DNA of 10,295 bases from an uncultured Collinsella sp. (GTDB taxonomy: Bacteria > Actinomycetota > Coriobacteriia > Coriobacteriales > Coriobacteriaceae), in contig CAUGKA010000061.1 of assembly GCA_959599615.1 (NCBI GenBank), positions 1 through 10,295 on the forward strand, read 5' to 3'. This document shows positions 1 through 6,474 of the stretch, piece after piece. Under the pieces are notes generated by a model. That model was not told where the DNA came from, did not search any database, and was given only the letters and a program-made list of their open reading frames with translations. Position 1 is the stretch's first letter. Each line of letters begins with the position of its first letter. A program made the translations under genes and the position numbers.

Positions 1-150
1 TTCGACAAGATCGAAGACGAGTATGGCGACATCATCGTCGAGGAGTACGCCAAGCGCGAGAAGCGCCTAGCCTACGAGAAGGAGCATCCTGCAGGAGGCC
101 TGGTGGCCGGCGTCAAGCGCACGGCAAAGAAAATCGCTAGCAAGCTGTAA
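1..150 (+). CDS. 3' end of an unrecognised gene (partial)
   Basis: The frame is open from the first base to a TAA at 148-150, giving the last 49 residues of a protein that begins outside the window. The visible tail is highly charged (Lys, Glu and Arg clusters), has a Gly/Ala-rich break near residues 33-38, and ends in a basic amphipathic stretch (KRTAKKIASKL). No domain can be recognised from so short a piece, and no function is proposed. It is accepted as coding because of its codon use and the strong intrinsic terminator about 30 bases after its stop. It runs toward the aga-like locus, which is on the opposite strand, so the two are convergent and probably unrelated. Confidence 0.6.
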   Translation, partial: FDKIEDEYGDIIVEEYAKREKRLAYEKEHPAGGLVAGVKRTAKKIASKL

Positions 151-181
151 CTGTAAAGGTGCTTTTGAGCGTTTAACCCGT

Positions 182-220
182 ACGGCGGGTCCGAGCAGAT
201 TCGGGCCCGCCGTCTTTTTC
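182..220 (+). terminator. Intrinsic terminator of the left-edge gene
   Basis: A 13-bp stem (182-194 with 201-213; one G-T wobble, otherwise perfect and very GC-rich) closes a 6-base loop. It is followed directly by a T-rich tract (CTTTTTCTTT). The tract is on the plus side only. On the minus strand the hairpin follows the stop of the deacetylase gene but lacks a U tract, so it could only act weakly there. Confidence 0.85.
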
Positions 221-225
221 TTTCG

Positions 226-1395
226 TTACTCGGTAAAGGCGTTGCCGACGCTCTGGCCGCCAACATACGTCTCGACGAGGGTGAGCTCATGGTCGAACAC
301 GACAAAGTCGGCGTCGCGACCCGGCATGATGCTGCCGCACTTATCCTCGATGTGTGCAGAGCGAGCAGGCACCTCGGTTGCCATGCGAATGGCGATATCG
401 GCGCTGGCGATGCCCCAATCGACAATGTTCTTGACGCCCTGGGCAAGCGTGAGCACCGAGCCGGCAATGCTCTTGCCGTCAGCGAGCCAGCACAGGTTGT
501 CCTTCATGATGACGTCCATGCCACCACTGGTGTAGCTGCCCTCGGGCATGCCGCCGCAACCCAGGCAGTCGGTGATGAGCACCGTGTGCTGCCAGCCCTT
601 TGCCTGCAGCAGCGCCTTGATGGCGGCAGGGTTTACGTGCTTGCCGTCACAGATGATCTCGGCGTAGGTATCGGGCGTGGACATGGCTGCACCCACGACA
701 CCGGGCTCGCGGTGATGCAGCCCGCGCTGGCCGTTATAGGTATGCGTAAAGCAGCTGGCACCGGCGTTGATGGCGGCGATGCACTCATCGTAGGTGGCGT
801 CGGAGTGACCGATGCTGGTCACCACGCCCTTGGCGTTCAGAGCAGCCGCATAAGCAGCGGCACCGTCGCGCTCGGCCGCCATGGCGCTCTTAACGATGCG
901 ACCGCCCGCAGCCTCCTGCCACTGATCAAAGACCTCCTCGGAGGGATCGATAAGATAAGCGGGGTTCTGCGCGCCCACATGCTTCATGGTAAAGAAGGGG
1001 CCCTCCAGGTAGATGCCCTGAATGCGGGCACCGCAGAAGTCGGGGCCGCGACCCTCGTCCGCCTGAGCGATGGCGGCGCAGGCGTCCTTGATCTGCTCGA
1101 CGCCATCGGTGAACGTCGTGGGCAGCCAGCTGGTGGTACCGCGACGGGCGAGCTCAGTCGAGCTGATATCGATACCCTCGGGGTCGTTATCGGTAGTTGA
1201 GTGGTTGTAGAAGCCATGGATGTGGGTATCGACCATACCCGGTGCGATCCACGATCCCGTGTAGTCCTTGATCTCGCAAGAGGGCTCGTCGGCCTGCCAG
1301 GCGCCAAAGACGCCATCCTCGACCATGAGATAGCCGCCCAGCTGCGGGCCCGCCGGCAAGAAGAACTTGTCAGCCTTAATTGCGTACGTGCTCAT
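226..1395 (-). CDS. nagA: N-acetylhexosamine-6-phosphate deacetylase (NagA/AgaA family)
   Basis: This 389-residue cytosolic amidohydrolase removes acetate from N-acetylglucosamine-6-P or N-acetylgalactosamine-6-P. Visible family motifs are HxH at residues 58/60 (VDTHIHG), the metal-ligand Glu131 in YLEGPFF, His197 in GHSDAT, His218 in THTYNG, the HHREPG loop at 227-232, and the catalytic Asp276 in LITD. The order and length match the family (about 380-390 residues). The ATG at 1395 is chosen because AAGGAG (1401-1406) lies 5 bases upstream; a GTG two codons earlier would overlap that site. The SWLPTT and NGxxGLHHREPG segments recall E. coli AgaA, which with the AgaS-like neighbour favours GalNAc-6-P. 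However, many Gram-positive NagA proteins share HHREPG, so the substrate is not settled. It lies downstream of agaS but is separated from it by a terminator. Confidence 0.9.
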   Translation of the reverse strand: MSTYAIKADKFFLPAGPQLGGYLMVEDGVFGAWQADEPSCEIKDYTGSWIAPGMVDTHIHGFYNHSTTDNDPEGIDISSTELARRGTTSWLPTTFTDGVEQIKDACAAIAQADEGRGPDFCGARIQGIYLEGPFFTMKHVGAQNPAYLIDPSEEVFDQWQEAAGGRIVKSAMAAERDGAAAYAAALNAKGVVTSIGHSDATYDECIAAINAGASCFTHTYNGQRGLHHREPGVVGAAMSTPDTYAEIICDGKHVNPAAIKALLQAKGWQHTVLITDCLGCGGMPEGSYTSGGMDVIMKDNLCWLADGKSIAGSVLTLAQGVKNIVDWGIASADIAIRMATEVPARSAHIEDKCGSIMPGRDADFVVFDHELTLVETYVGGQSVGNAFTE

Positions 1396-1450
1396 ATGCA
1401 CTCCTTGCTTCTAAAGCAGTTGACTGTGGTGATGCTTATACCCGGTCCAC

Positions 1451-1495
1451 GTAATAACAAAAAGCGCCCGCCCGCCGTTATGAGCGGACGGGCGC
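1451..1495 (-). terminator. Intrinsic terminator after the AgaS-like gene
   Basis: A 12-bp GC stem (1464-1475 with 1484-1495; one G-T wobble) has an 8-base loop and is followed on the minus strand by TTTTTGTTATT. It begins 19 bases after the agaS stop, in the 118-base gap before nagA. It therefore either ends the agaS message or attenuates read-through into nagA. A separate nagA promoter is possible: there is a TATAAG at about 1433-1438 on the minus strand, but no acceptable -35 at standard spacing. Confidence 0.8.
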
Positions 1496-1513
1496 CCTTA
1501 CAGGGGGACGCGA

Positions 1514-2680
1514 TTAAGCGGTGAAGGGGTGAATCGTCACGCCCTTAACCACGCGGTTGACCGTACCGGTGGGGCTCGGCGTGTCGGGCGTGTTGCCCAC
1601 GCGCACGGAGTTGAGCAGGCTGATGGCCTGGGCAAACATCACGAACGGCAGAGCGAGGTAGCCCTCGGGGAGTGCCTCGTAGCCCTTAAAGGTGAAGGAC
1701 TCGCCCTCGTAGACGGTAGCGCCATCCTGCTGAACGGCAACGGTGTGCTGAGCGATCTTGTCGCCACCGATCTCGTTGAGGATGTCGATATCGTACTGAC
1801 GGGTGTAGGCGTCGTTGTTGACGAACACGAACACGAGGGTCTTGTCGTCGACGAAGGACTTGGGTCCGTGACGATAGCCCATGGAGGTGTCGTAGGAAGT
1901 AGCGACCAGACCGTGAGCAAGCTCGAGGATCTTGAGCTGGCTCTCCTGGGCAAGGCCACCGAAGGAGCCGGAACCCAAGTACGTCACGCGGTTGAAGTCG
2001 CCAGCGAGGTAGTCGGCAACCTCGGACTCGCGAGCGATGACCTCCTCGCCCATCTTGGCGATGGTCTCGACCCACTCGGCCTTCTGCTCGTCGGAAGCCT
2101 CGTCAAAGATGAGGGTAGAGAGCAGGGTCATGCAGGTGTAGGAGCCGGTCATGGCGAAGCCCTTGTCGTTGGCGCGCGGAATGAGCAGCGTCAGCGCATT
2201 GGGGTCATCAGCGGACTCGACGGCGAGCTTGCCCTCGGGCGCGCAGGTGATGTTGAGGAACTTGACGTTGTGGACGAGCTCCTTGGCAACGGCAACGGCG
2301 GCAAGGCTCTCGGGGCTGTTGCCAGAGCGGGCAAAGGAAACCACGAGCGTGGGATCCTCAGCGCGCAGGAAGTCGCGCGGGGCGCTCACGATGTCGGTCG
2401 TGGCGATGGGCTTAAAGTCGTAGAGATCAGTGTTGCCGGCGTGACGCAGATACGGGGCGCAGGTATCGCCAACATAGTCGGACGTACCGGCACCGGTGAA
2501 GACAACGGACAGACGGCCCTCGCCCATAGCACGAGCCTCGGTAAGGAAGGCCTCGATGGCCTCCTTGTTCTCGCGATAGATGTTGAGCGTATCACGCCAA
2601 AGCTCGGGCTGCTGAGCAATCTCGGCCGTGGTGATCTGGGCGCCGAGCTCGGTGAGCTCCTCGACACTCTTCTCGAACAT
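1514..2680 (-). CDS. agaS: AgaS-like SIS-domain deaminase/isomerase
   Basis: This 388-residue cytosolic protein has two SIS (sugar isomerase) domains, at about residues 57-190 and 228-360. Visible motifs are TGAGTSDY (62-69), SFARSGNSPES (115-125), the second phosphosugar site GSGSFGGLAQES (236-247), and HGPKSF (271-276). The N-terminal TAEIAQQPELW and the C-terminal NRVVKGVTIHPF match my memory of AgaS, and the length (E. coli AgaS is about 384 residues) fits. AgaS-family enzymes deaminate and isomerise galactosamine-6-P to tagatose-6-P; older annotations call them tagatose-6-P ketose/aldose isomerases. GAGAGG lies 8 bases before the ATG. The gene has its own TATAAT promoter overlapped by a GntR-type operator and ends at a terminator. 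A glucosamine-6-P deaminase role in a GlcNAc pathway is the main alternative. Confidence 0.85.
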   Translation of the reverse strand: MFEKSVEELTELGAQITTAEIAQQPELWRDTLNIYRENKEAIEAFLTEARAMGEGRLSVVFTGAGTSDYVGDTCAPYLRHAGNTDLYDFKPIATTDIVSAPRDFLRAEDPTLVVSFARSGNSPESLAAVAVAKELVHNVKFLNITCAPEGKLAVESADDPNALTLLIPRANDKGFAMTGSYTCMTLLSTLIFDEASDEQKAEWVETIAKMGEEVIARESEVADYLAGDFNRVTYLGSGSFGGLAQESQLKILELAHGLVATSYDTSMGYRHGPKSFVDDKTLVFVFVNNDAYTRQYDIDILNEIGGDKIAQHTVAVQQDGATVYEGESFTFKGYEALPEGYLALPFVMFAQAISLLNSVRVGNTPDTPSPTGTVNRVVKGVTIHPFTA

Positions 2681-2719
2681 TTCTAATACCTCTCTCTAGA
2701 AGTAATCCTCTGACGTGCA

Positions 2720-2748
2720 ATTATACACTTCGGTTGGTTATCTGGTAG
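2720..2748 (-). promoter_or_regulatory. Promoter of agaS
   Basis: A consensus -10 (TATAAT, minus strand, 2720-2725) predicts a start near 2713, about 33 bases before the agaS ATG. The -35 position at 17-bp spacing (2743-2748) reads CTACCA, which is poor and lies wholly inside the GntR-type palindrome at 2742-2755. A repressor bound there would block RNA polymerase. Confidence 0.6.
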
Positions 2749-2755
2749 TAACCAG
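2742..2755. promoter_or_regulatory. GntR/HutC-type operator at the agaS promoter
   Basis: CTGGT-AGTA-ACCAG is a perfect 5-bp inverted repeat around a 4-bp centre. It matches the TGGT-N4-ACCA design of the DasR/NagR (dre) operators of this regulator subfamily. It overlaps the -35 position of the agaS promoter, and the GntR/UTRA gene lies immediately upstream. The same 10-bp core recurs at 7036-7045. Confidence 0.7.
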
Positions 2756-2794
2756 TTAAATGCAAAGAATCACCATATGGAAACGATGCGGACA

Positions 2795-3526
2795 CTAGTT
2801 GCTACGCTGGTGGTAAACCTTGTATTTAAACTGATCGGCACGAGCAACCGAGAGTGTATACTCCACAACCTCGTTTGACTCGTTATACGTAGTCCTGACC
2901 AAATCGAGCACAGGCGAGCCCTCGACAATTCCCAAAAGGTGGGCGTCGGTGGGACGGGCTATGCTCGCATAGAACTCCTCTTCGGCCACACGTATCTTTT
3001 GCTGAAAGTCTTGCTCAATCACATCGTAAAGCGGCTTGCGCTCCAGCAGCGGTCGCTTTAGGGACAGAAACTGACGAACCGGTAGATAGCTGCGTTCGAC
3101 CATCATGGGCATGTTGTCGGCAGAACGAAGGCGCTTGAGCTTAAAAATGCGATCACCGATACGTAATCCCATATGCTCGGCCAGATTCTTATCGGCCTCC
3201 ATCTCGCAAAAATCGAGAATCGTGGTCTCGGGGTCGCGACCCATCGCGCGCATCTGCTCGGTAAAGCTGTAGGACTGCATAAGATTGGTTGCCTTTGCCG
3301 AACGGTCGGTCACAAAGGTACCGCGACCGTGCTGCCGAACCACCAGTCCTAAACGCTCCAGTTCCTGCAGAGCCAGGCGTACCGTAGTGCGCGAGAGACC
3401 ATAGCGCTCCGAAAGTTCGCGCTCGGAAGGAATCATGTCACCGGCGCGATATTCATGGTCAATCTTTTCGGTCAGAATATCGACCAGCTGATCGTACAGC
3501 GGTTGCTTGCGCGCTCCGATCGCCAT
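2795..3526 (-). CDS. GntR-family (HutC/NagR-type) transcriptional regulator with UTRA domain
   Basis: This is a 243-residue DNA-binding regulator. The winged helix-turn-helix is at about residues 8-75 (YDQLVDILTEKI, IPSERELSERYGLSRTTVRLAL, GRGTFV). The UTRA effector domain spans about 97-236 and includes the VERSYLP segment (143-149) and the EYTLSVARAD segment (222-231) typical of sugar-phosphate-binding HutC members. The ATG at 3526 is chosen because GGAGG sits 5 bases before it; a TTG seven codons upstream has no ribosome site. It sits between the PTS operon and agaS. Matching operators at both promoters, and a degenerate one in its own leader, suggest it represses all three units until an amino-sugar phosphate binds. 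The natural effector (GalN-6-P, GalNAc-6-P or GlcNAc-6-P) cannot be read from sequence. Confidence 0.9.
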   Translation of the reverse strand: MAIGARKQPLYDQLVDILTEKIDHEYRAGDMIPSERELSERYGLSRTTVRLALQELERLGLVVRQHGRGTFVTDRSAKATNLMQSYSFTEQMRAMGRDPETTILDFCEMEADKNLAEHMGLRIGDRIFKLKRLRSADNMPMMVERSYLPVRQFLSLKRPLLERKPLYDVIEQDFQQKIRVAEEEFYASIARPTDAHLLGIVEGSPVLDLVRTTYNESNEVVEYTLSVARADQFKYKVYHQRSN

Positions 3527-3551
3527 CCTATCCTCCCTTTTGCTCAAACTA

Positions 3552-3561
3552 GGCTACTACC
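3552..3561. promoter_or_regulatory. Degenerate GntR-type operator in the gntR leader
   Basis: The minus strand reads GGTAGTAGCC, 9 of 10 identical to the GGTAGTAACC core of the operators at 2744-2753 and 7036-7045. The outer TGGT/ACCA bases are not conserved, so the site is probably weaker. It lies at about +7 to +16 from the predicted gntR start, which suits modest autorepression. Confidence 0.4.
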
Positions 3562-3574
3562 TTGGGTGTTTAGC

Positions 3575-3604
3575 ATTATCTGTCTGCCACACCCGAATCA
3601 TCAA
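3575..3604 (-). promoter_or_regulatory. Promoter of the gntR-type regulator
   Basis: On the minus strand a -35 TTGATG (3599-3604) and a -10 GATAAT (3575-3580) are 18 bp apart, with start expected near 3568, about 42 bases before the ATG. The -35 abuts the U tract of the PTS operon terminator, so the regulator appears to be transcribed separately from the operon upstream. Confidence 0.55.
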
Positions 3605-3644
3605 GAAAACAAAAGCCGCGCGCTCTTTCGAGCACGCGGCTTTT
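3602..3644 (-). terminator. Terminator of the PTS operon
   Basis: A 15-position stem (3611-3625 with 3630-3644; one C-A mismatch) with a 4-base loop is followed on the minus strand by TTTTGTTTTCTT. The minus-strand tail is longer than the plus one, and the hairpin lies about 70 bases after the EIID stop, so it ends the PTS message. Confidence 0.85.
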
Positions 3645-3668
3645 AACATACACATGGCTTAAGGGGTC

Positions 3669-3697
3669 GGGGTGTGAGCCGCGTAGGGACACACCCC
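3669..3697 (-). other. Hairpin in the 3' UTR of the PTS operon
   Basis: A perfect 8-bp inverted repeat (GGGGTGTG 3669-3676 with CACACCCC 3690-3697) with a 13-base loop lies between the EIID stop and the terminator. It has no T tract of its own. It may protect the 3' end of the message or simply reinforce termination. Confidence 0.4.
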
Positions 3698-3710
3698 TCA
3701 AGCTAGAGCC

Positions 3711-4793
3711 TTACCAGATGCTCGGCCAGAGACCAAGCGGGCCAGCGCCCAGGATGCCCAGGACGAAGAGCAGCAGAATGCCCTTGGTCGGGGTCCAGCT
3801 GTGCTTAGCGAACATGTAGTAAAGCAGCAGCGTAAGCATAAGCGGGACGAGCTTCGGGACGATGGTGTTGAGGGTGTCGGCAACAGAGAAGTTGACCGGA
3901 TCCTCGGTGACGGTGCCGTAGGTAACGGACTCCATGCCGTTGCCCAGATCGGTGACGCCGCACTCGACAGCGTTGCCGTCGGCATCGGAAGCGGTGAGGG
4001 CGTTGCCGTCCTCATCGGTCATGGCGATGGTACCGGCCTCAGCGGTCTCGGTATCGATGCCCTCCATACCGGTGAAGTTCTCGGCCTCCTTCTCGGAGAC
4101 GATCACGGTAGTAGCGGAGAGGCCACGGGTGGTGCCGTTGGGGATCTGGAGGTTGATCTGGGTGCCACCCATGGTGACGACCAGGCAACCGACGACGAAG
4201 ACGCCCATAATGGAAGCGGCACGCGTGAAGGCCTGCATGTTGGCAGTCAGAGCGTCAATAGCGCTGGTGCCAAGCTTGTAGGACCAGTTCATGAGCCAGA
4301 AGCGCAGAGCGAACTGGACGACGTTGAAGATCACCAGGAAGATGATCGGCGCAGCGGCGTTGCCGTTGATGGCCATGTTGGAGGTGATGCCGGCCGTGAT
4401 AGGCACGAGCGTCAGCCAGAACAGGGCGTCACCGATACCACCGAGCGGGCCCATTGCGGCGACGCGGACGGCGCGGATCGTGGGGATGTCAACCTTGTTC
4501 TGCTCGAGCGAAAGCACGATACCCATAACAAAGGTGACGAGGAACGGGTGGGTGTTGAAGAACTCCAGGTTGTGGCTCATGGAAGCCGCGAGGTCGTTCT
4601 TGTTGGTGTGGATCTTCTCCAGACCGGGGATGATGGAGTAAAGCCAGCCAGCGGCCTGCATGCGCTCGTAGTTGAACGATGCCTGCAGGAAGCAGGAGCG
4701 CCAAGCCATCTTGTTGAGGGTCTTCTGGTCGAGCTGCGGAGCAGGAGTGAGATCCTCGTAGTGCTCCGGGATCACATACTCATTAGATGCCAT
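3711..4793 (-). CDS. agaD: Mannose-family PTS EIID component, with an enlarged loop
   Basis: This integral membrane partner of EIIC forms the sugar channel of the mannose/GalNAc PTS family. The N-terminal half is canonical: a cytosolic amphipathic start, QASFNYERMQAAGWLYSIIPGLEKI (37-61 region), FFNTHPFLVTFVMG (78-91) and AAMGPLGGIGDALFW (112-126). Membrane segments are at about 148-170, 193-210, 311-328 and 338-356. At 360 residues it is long for EIID (usually about 270-305). The excess is a soluble acidic stretch at about residues 218-300 (DNA 3894-4142). The ATG at 4793 is chosen because GGAGGTGA lies 8 bases upstream; its start overlaps the EIIC stop by 11 bases, implying translational coupling. 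The symbol is by family role only (also called agaE). Confidence 0.9.
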   Translation of the reverse strand: MASNEYVIPEHYEDLTPAPQLDQKTLNKMAWRSCFLQASFNYERMQAAGWLYSIIPGLEKIHTNKNDLAASMSHNLEFFNTHPFLVTFVMGIVLSLEQNKVDIPTIRAVRVAAMGPLGGIGDALFWLTLVPITAGITSNMAINGNAAAPIIFLVIFNVVQFALRFWLMNWSYKLGTSAIDALTANMQAFTRAASIMGVFVVGCLVVTMGGTQINLQIPNGTTRGLSATTVIVSEKEAENFTGMEGIDTETAEAGTIAMTDEDGNALTASDADGNAVECGVTDLGNGMESVTYGTVTEDPVNFSVADTLNTIVPKLVPLMLTLLLYYMFAKHSWTPTKGILLLFVLGILGAGPLGLWPSIW

Positions 4794-5583
4794 CTTCGAA
4801 GTCACCTCCGTCAGAAACAGCTGCACCCTTCAGCTCGGTCTGCTGCTGGAAGTCCCAGAAAGCGATGCCGAAGCCGATGAGAGCGAGGATGAGCAGGGCA
4901 GGGGTTGCCAGAGAATCGTTGGCAACGGTGATGAGCGCGAGGCCAAAGCCCATGAGGAAGAAGCCCCACATATCGCGGTTCATCATAACCTTGAGCAGGA
5001 CGGCGAAGCCGACGAAGCGCATCATGCCGCCTGCAGCGGACAGACCGGTCTGCAGCCAAGTCGGGATGGCGGAAGCGATGGTCTGACCGATGGTAGCGCC
5101 AGCGATGAAGAACAGGGTGACGACGACAGCGAAGATCAGGCCGAGCAGAGCCATGGCGAAGTAGTTCAGACGCTCGATGCCCTTGGTGTCAGCGTTATGA
5201 GCCATGTTGTCCGCGGAGGACATGAGGGGCGACATAAGCGTGAAGACCAGGGTAACGCCGAGCTGACCAAGCAGAGCGAACGGAATGGCAAGGCCGACTG
5301 CCGCGTTGGGCTCGAGGCCCGTAGCGATAGCGAGAATGGCTGCCATGATACCGCCGATGACGGCGTTAGGCGGCTGAGCGCCTCCGATCGGCATGTTGCC
5401 GATCGTCATGAGCTGATAGGTACCACCCACGAGAAGACCGGTGTTGAGGTCGCCAAGGATAAGACCGATGACGGCGCCGGTGACGATGGGCTGATAGAGA
5501 GACTCGAGGAAGTTGAACTGGTCGATTGCCGCGACGAACGTGACGATGAAGACCAGAGCGACCTGGATGATCGAGTATTCCAT
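4783..5583 (-). CDS. agaC: Mannose-family PTS EIIC component (AgaC/AgaW-like)
   Basis: This 266-residue polytopic membrane protein is the sugar-binding channel subunit of the PTS. Family hallmarks are ALVFIVTFVAAIDQFNF (9-25), the QPIVTGAVIGLILGDLNTG helix-turn (31-49), GGTYQLMTIG (53-62) and the signature GGAQPPNAVIGG (67-78). Further hydrophobic helices follow to about residue 242, then an acidic tail. The GLxLGDLxTG, GGT and GAQPPN pattern resembles E. coli AgaW as recalled, supporting an amino-sugar substrate. AAGGAGGAG stands just before the ATG. A 90-base gap with two small hairpins separates it from EIIB, and its 3' end overlaps EIID by 11 bases. Confidence 0.9.
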   Translation of the reverse strand: MEYSIIQVALVFIVTFVAAIDQFNFLESLYQPIVTGAVIGLILGDLNTGLLVGGTYQLMTIGNMPIGGAQPPNAVIGGIMAAILAIATGLEPNAAVGLAIPFALLGQLGVTLVFTLMSPLMSSADNMAHNADTKGIERLNYFAMALLGLIFAVVVTLFFIAGATIGQTIASAIPTWLQTGLSAAGGMMRFVGFAVLLKVMMNRDMWGFFLMGFGLALITVANDSLATPALLILALIGFGIAFWDFQQQTELKGAAVSDGGDFEDGI

Positions 5584-5606
5584 CTTGCTCCTCCTTTCAA
5601 AATGTA

Positions 5607-5656
5607 TGTACGCACTTTGGATATCACGTACAGAACGTCAGGGTTTCAATCCTGAC
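5607..5656 (-). other. Two small hairpins in the EIIB-EIIC spacer
   Basis: Two perfect 6-bp inverted repeats lie in tandem: 5637-5642 with 5651-5656 (8-base loop), and 5607-5612 with 5627-5632 (14-base loop). This is the only long gap inside an otherwise tight operon. The hairpins could mark an mRNA processing or stability point between cytosolic and membrane subunits. They are short and lack T tracts, so they are not terminators. Confidence 0.35.
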
Positions 5657-5673
5657 AACGTGGATCACGAGGA

Positions 5674-6156
5674 TTACGAGAAGAGCTTGCTCGTGTCCTC
5701 AACAGGCGTGCTCGGAACGCGCCTGATCTCCAACTCCACCCCCAATTCCTGCAGCTCTTTAAACGCAGCGACATCCTCGTCGTTAACTGCGACGGAGGTG
5801 GCGACTTGGCGCTTTCCTTCCGACATGTGCATGTTGCCGATGTTTACCTTCTTTATAGGCACACCGCCCTTGACGAGCGTAAGCACGTCTTCCGGTGTTT
5901 CGGCCACGATGAAGATCTTCTGGCGCGGGCTCGCCTTGCCAATGACGTCGATGGTCTTCTGCAGGGAGAAGAAACGCGTAGCGACGCCGGCGGGAGCGGC
6001 CATCTTCATGAGGTTCTGGCGCATGGTGTTGGTCGACACATCGTCGTTGGCGACGAGGATGAGGTTGGAGCCCAGGGTGGAGTTCCACTGGGTAGCGACC
6101 TGACCATGGACCAGTCGGTTATCGATGCGGGTAAGAAGAATGTTGGGTTCTGCCAT
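5674..6156 (-). CDS. agaV: Mannose-family PTS EIIB component (AgaV/AgaB-like)
   Basis: This 160-residue cytosolic phosphocarrier accepts phosphate from EIIA and passes it to the incoming sugar. The active-site histidine is His17 in the family signature TRIDNRLVHGQV (9-20). Segments LVANDDV, QNLMKM, RQKIFIV, LTLVKGGVP, NIGNMHMSEGK and the AFKELQELGVE region closely follow E. coli AgaV as I remember it, more than ManX-type EIIB. This supports a GalNAc/GalN-type permease. AAAGGAAG lies 9 bases before the ATG. The length is normal and no residue expected to be essential is missing. It is the third gene of the operon, 36 bases after yajC. Confidence 0.9.
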   Translation of the reverse strand: MAEPNILLTRIDNRLVHGQVATQWNSTLGSNLILVANDDVSTNTMRQNLMKMAAPAGVATRFFSLQKTIDVIGKASPRQKIFIVAETPEDVLTLVKGGVPIKKVNIGNMHMSEGKRQVATSVAVNDEDVAAFKELQELGVELEIRRVPSTPVEDTSKLFS

Positions 6157-6192
6157 GTTGATCAGCTTCCTTTCGTTATTTGCTGACGACAG

Positions 6193-6474
6193 TTACTTGA
6201 TCTCCTGAATCGCGTAACGCGAAACATCTACGACGGCACCGGATCGGACTTTGATCTGGACCTTTTCGCCTTCGATGCCCTTGACGGTTCCGTAGATACC
6301 GCCGGCGAAAAGAACCTCCTGACCCGGCTTGAGCTCGGTGTGCAGCTCCTTGAAGTACTTCTGCTTCTTCTTCATGTTGATTTGCGACCAGATGGTGTAA
6401 ATCAAGCCCATGATGACAAGCAGGCCTAAAAGGGCGACCGAGGAGCTCAGGACGTTGGCTCCGAAATCGGCCAT
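6193..6474 (-). CDS. yajC: YajC-family small membrane protein inside the PTS operon
   Basis: This 93-residue protein has one N-terminal membrane helix (about residues 10-29), a basic stop-transfer stretch (MKKKQKYFKEL, 34-44) and the YajC cytosolic barrel fold (KPGQEVLFAGGIYGTVKGI, 49-67, then EGEKVQIKVRSG). YajC is known as an accessory subunit of the SecDF-YajC translocase, normally next to secD or tgt. Here its ATG shares one base with the EIIA stop (TAATG), so it is translationally coupled to EIIA and made in PTS proportions. YajC-like genes in mannose-family PTS operons are, as I recall, also seen in some Firmicutes such as the pneumococcal hyaluronan locus. Its role there is not established. 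It may be a PTS-specific paralogue that aids insertion or stability of EIIC/EIID. Confidence 0.88.
   Translation of the reverse strand: MADFGANVLSSSVALLGLLVIMGLIYTIWSQINMKKKQKYFKELHTELKPGQEVLFAGGIYGTVKGIEGEKVQIKVRSGAVVDVSRYAIQEIK

Noticed and set aside
289..1200. Plus-strand open frame antisense to the deacetylase
   Set aside because: It overlaps a gene with intact catalytic motifs on the other strand and has no start signal of its own.
1396..1401. GTG start two codons upstream for the deacetylase
   Set aside because: It overlaps the AAGGAG ribosome site, which is correctly spaced for the ATG at 1395.
1529..2686. Long plus-strand open frame (385 codons) antisense to agaS
   Set aside because: It mirrors the agaS gene almost exactly, reads as a Gly/Val/Leu/Asp-rich low-complexity shadow, and has no ribosome site or domain; it is a by-product of GC-rich third positions.
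3527..3547. TTG start giving a 250-residue GntR regulator
   Set aside because: The GGAGG site lies inside that extension and fits the ATG at 3526; the shorter form also matches the usual length of HutC-type regulators.
3801..4880. Long plus-strand open frame antisense to EIID and the EIIC end
   Set aside because: Same shadow effect; the His/Asp/Gly-rich translation has no recognisable domain, while the minus strand carries clear PTS motifs and ribosome sites.
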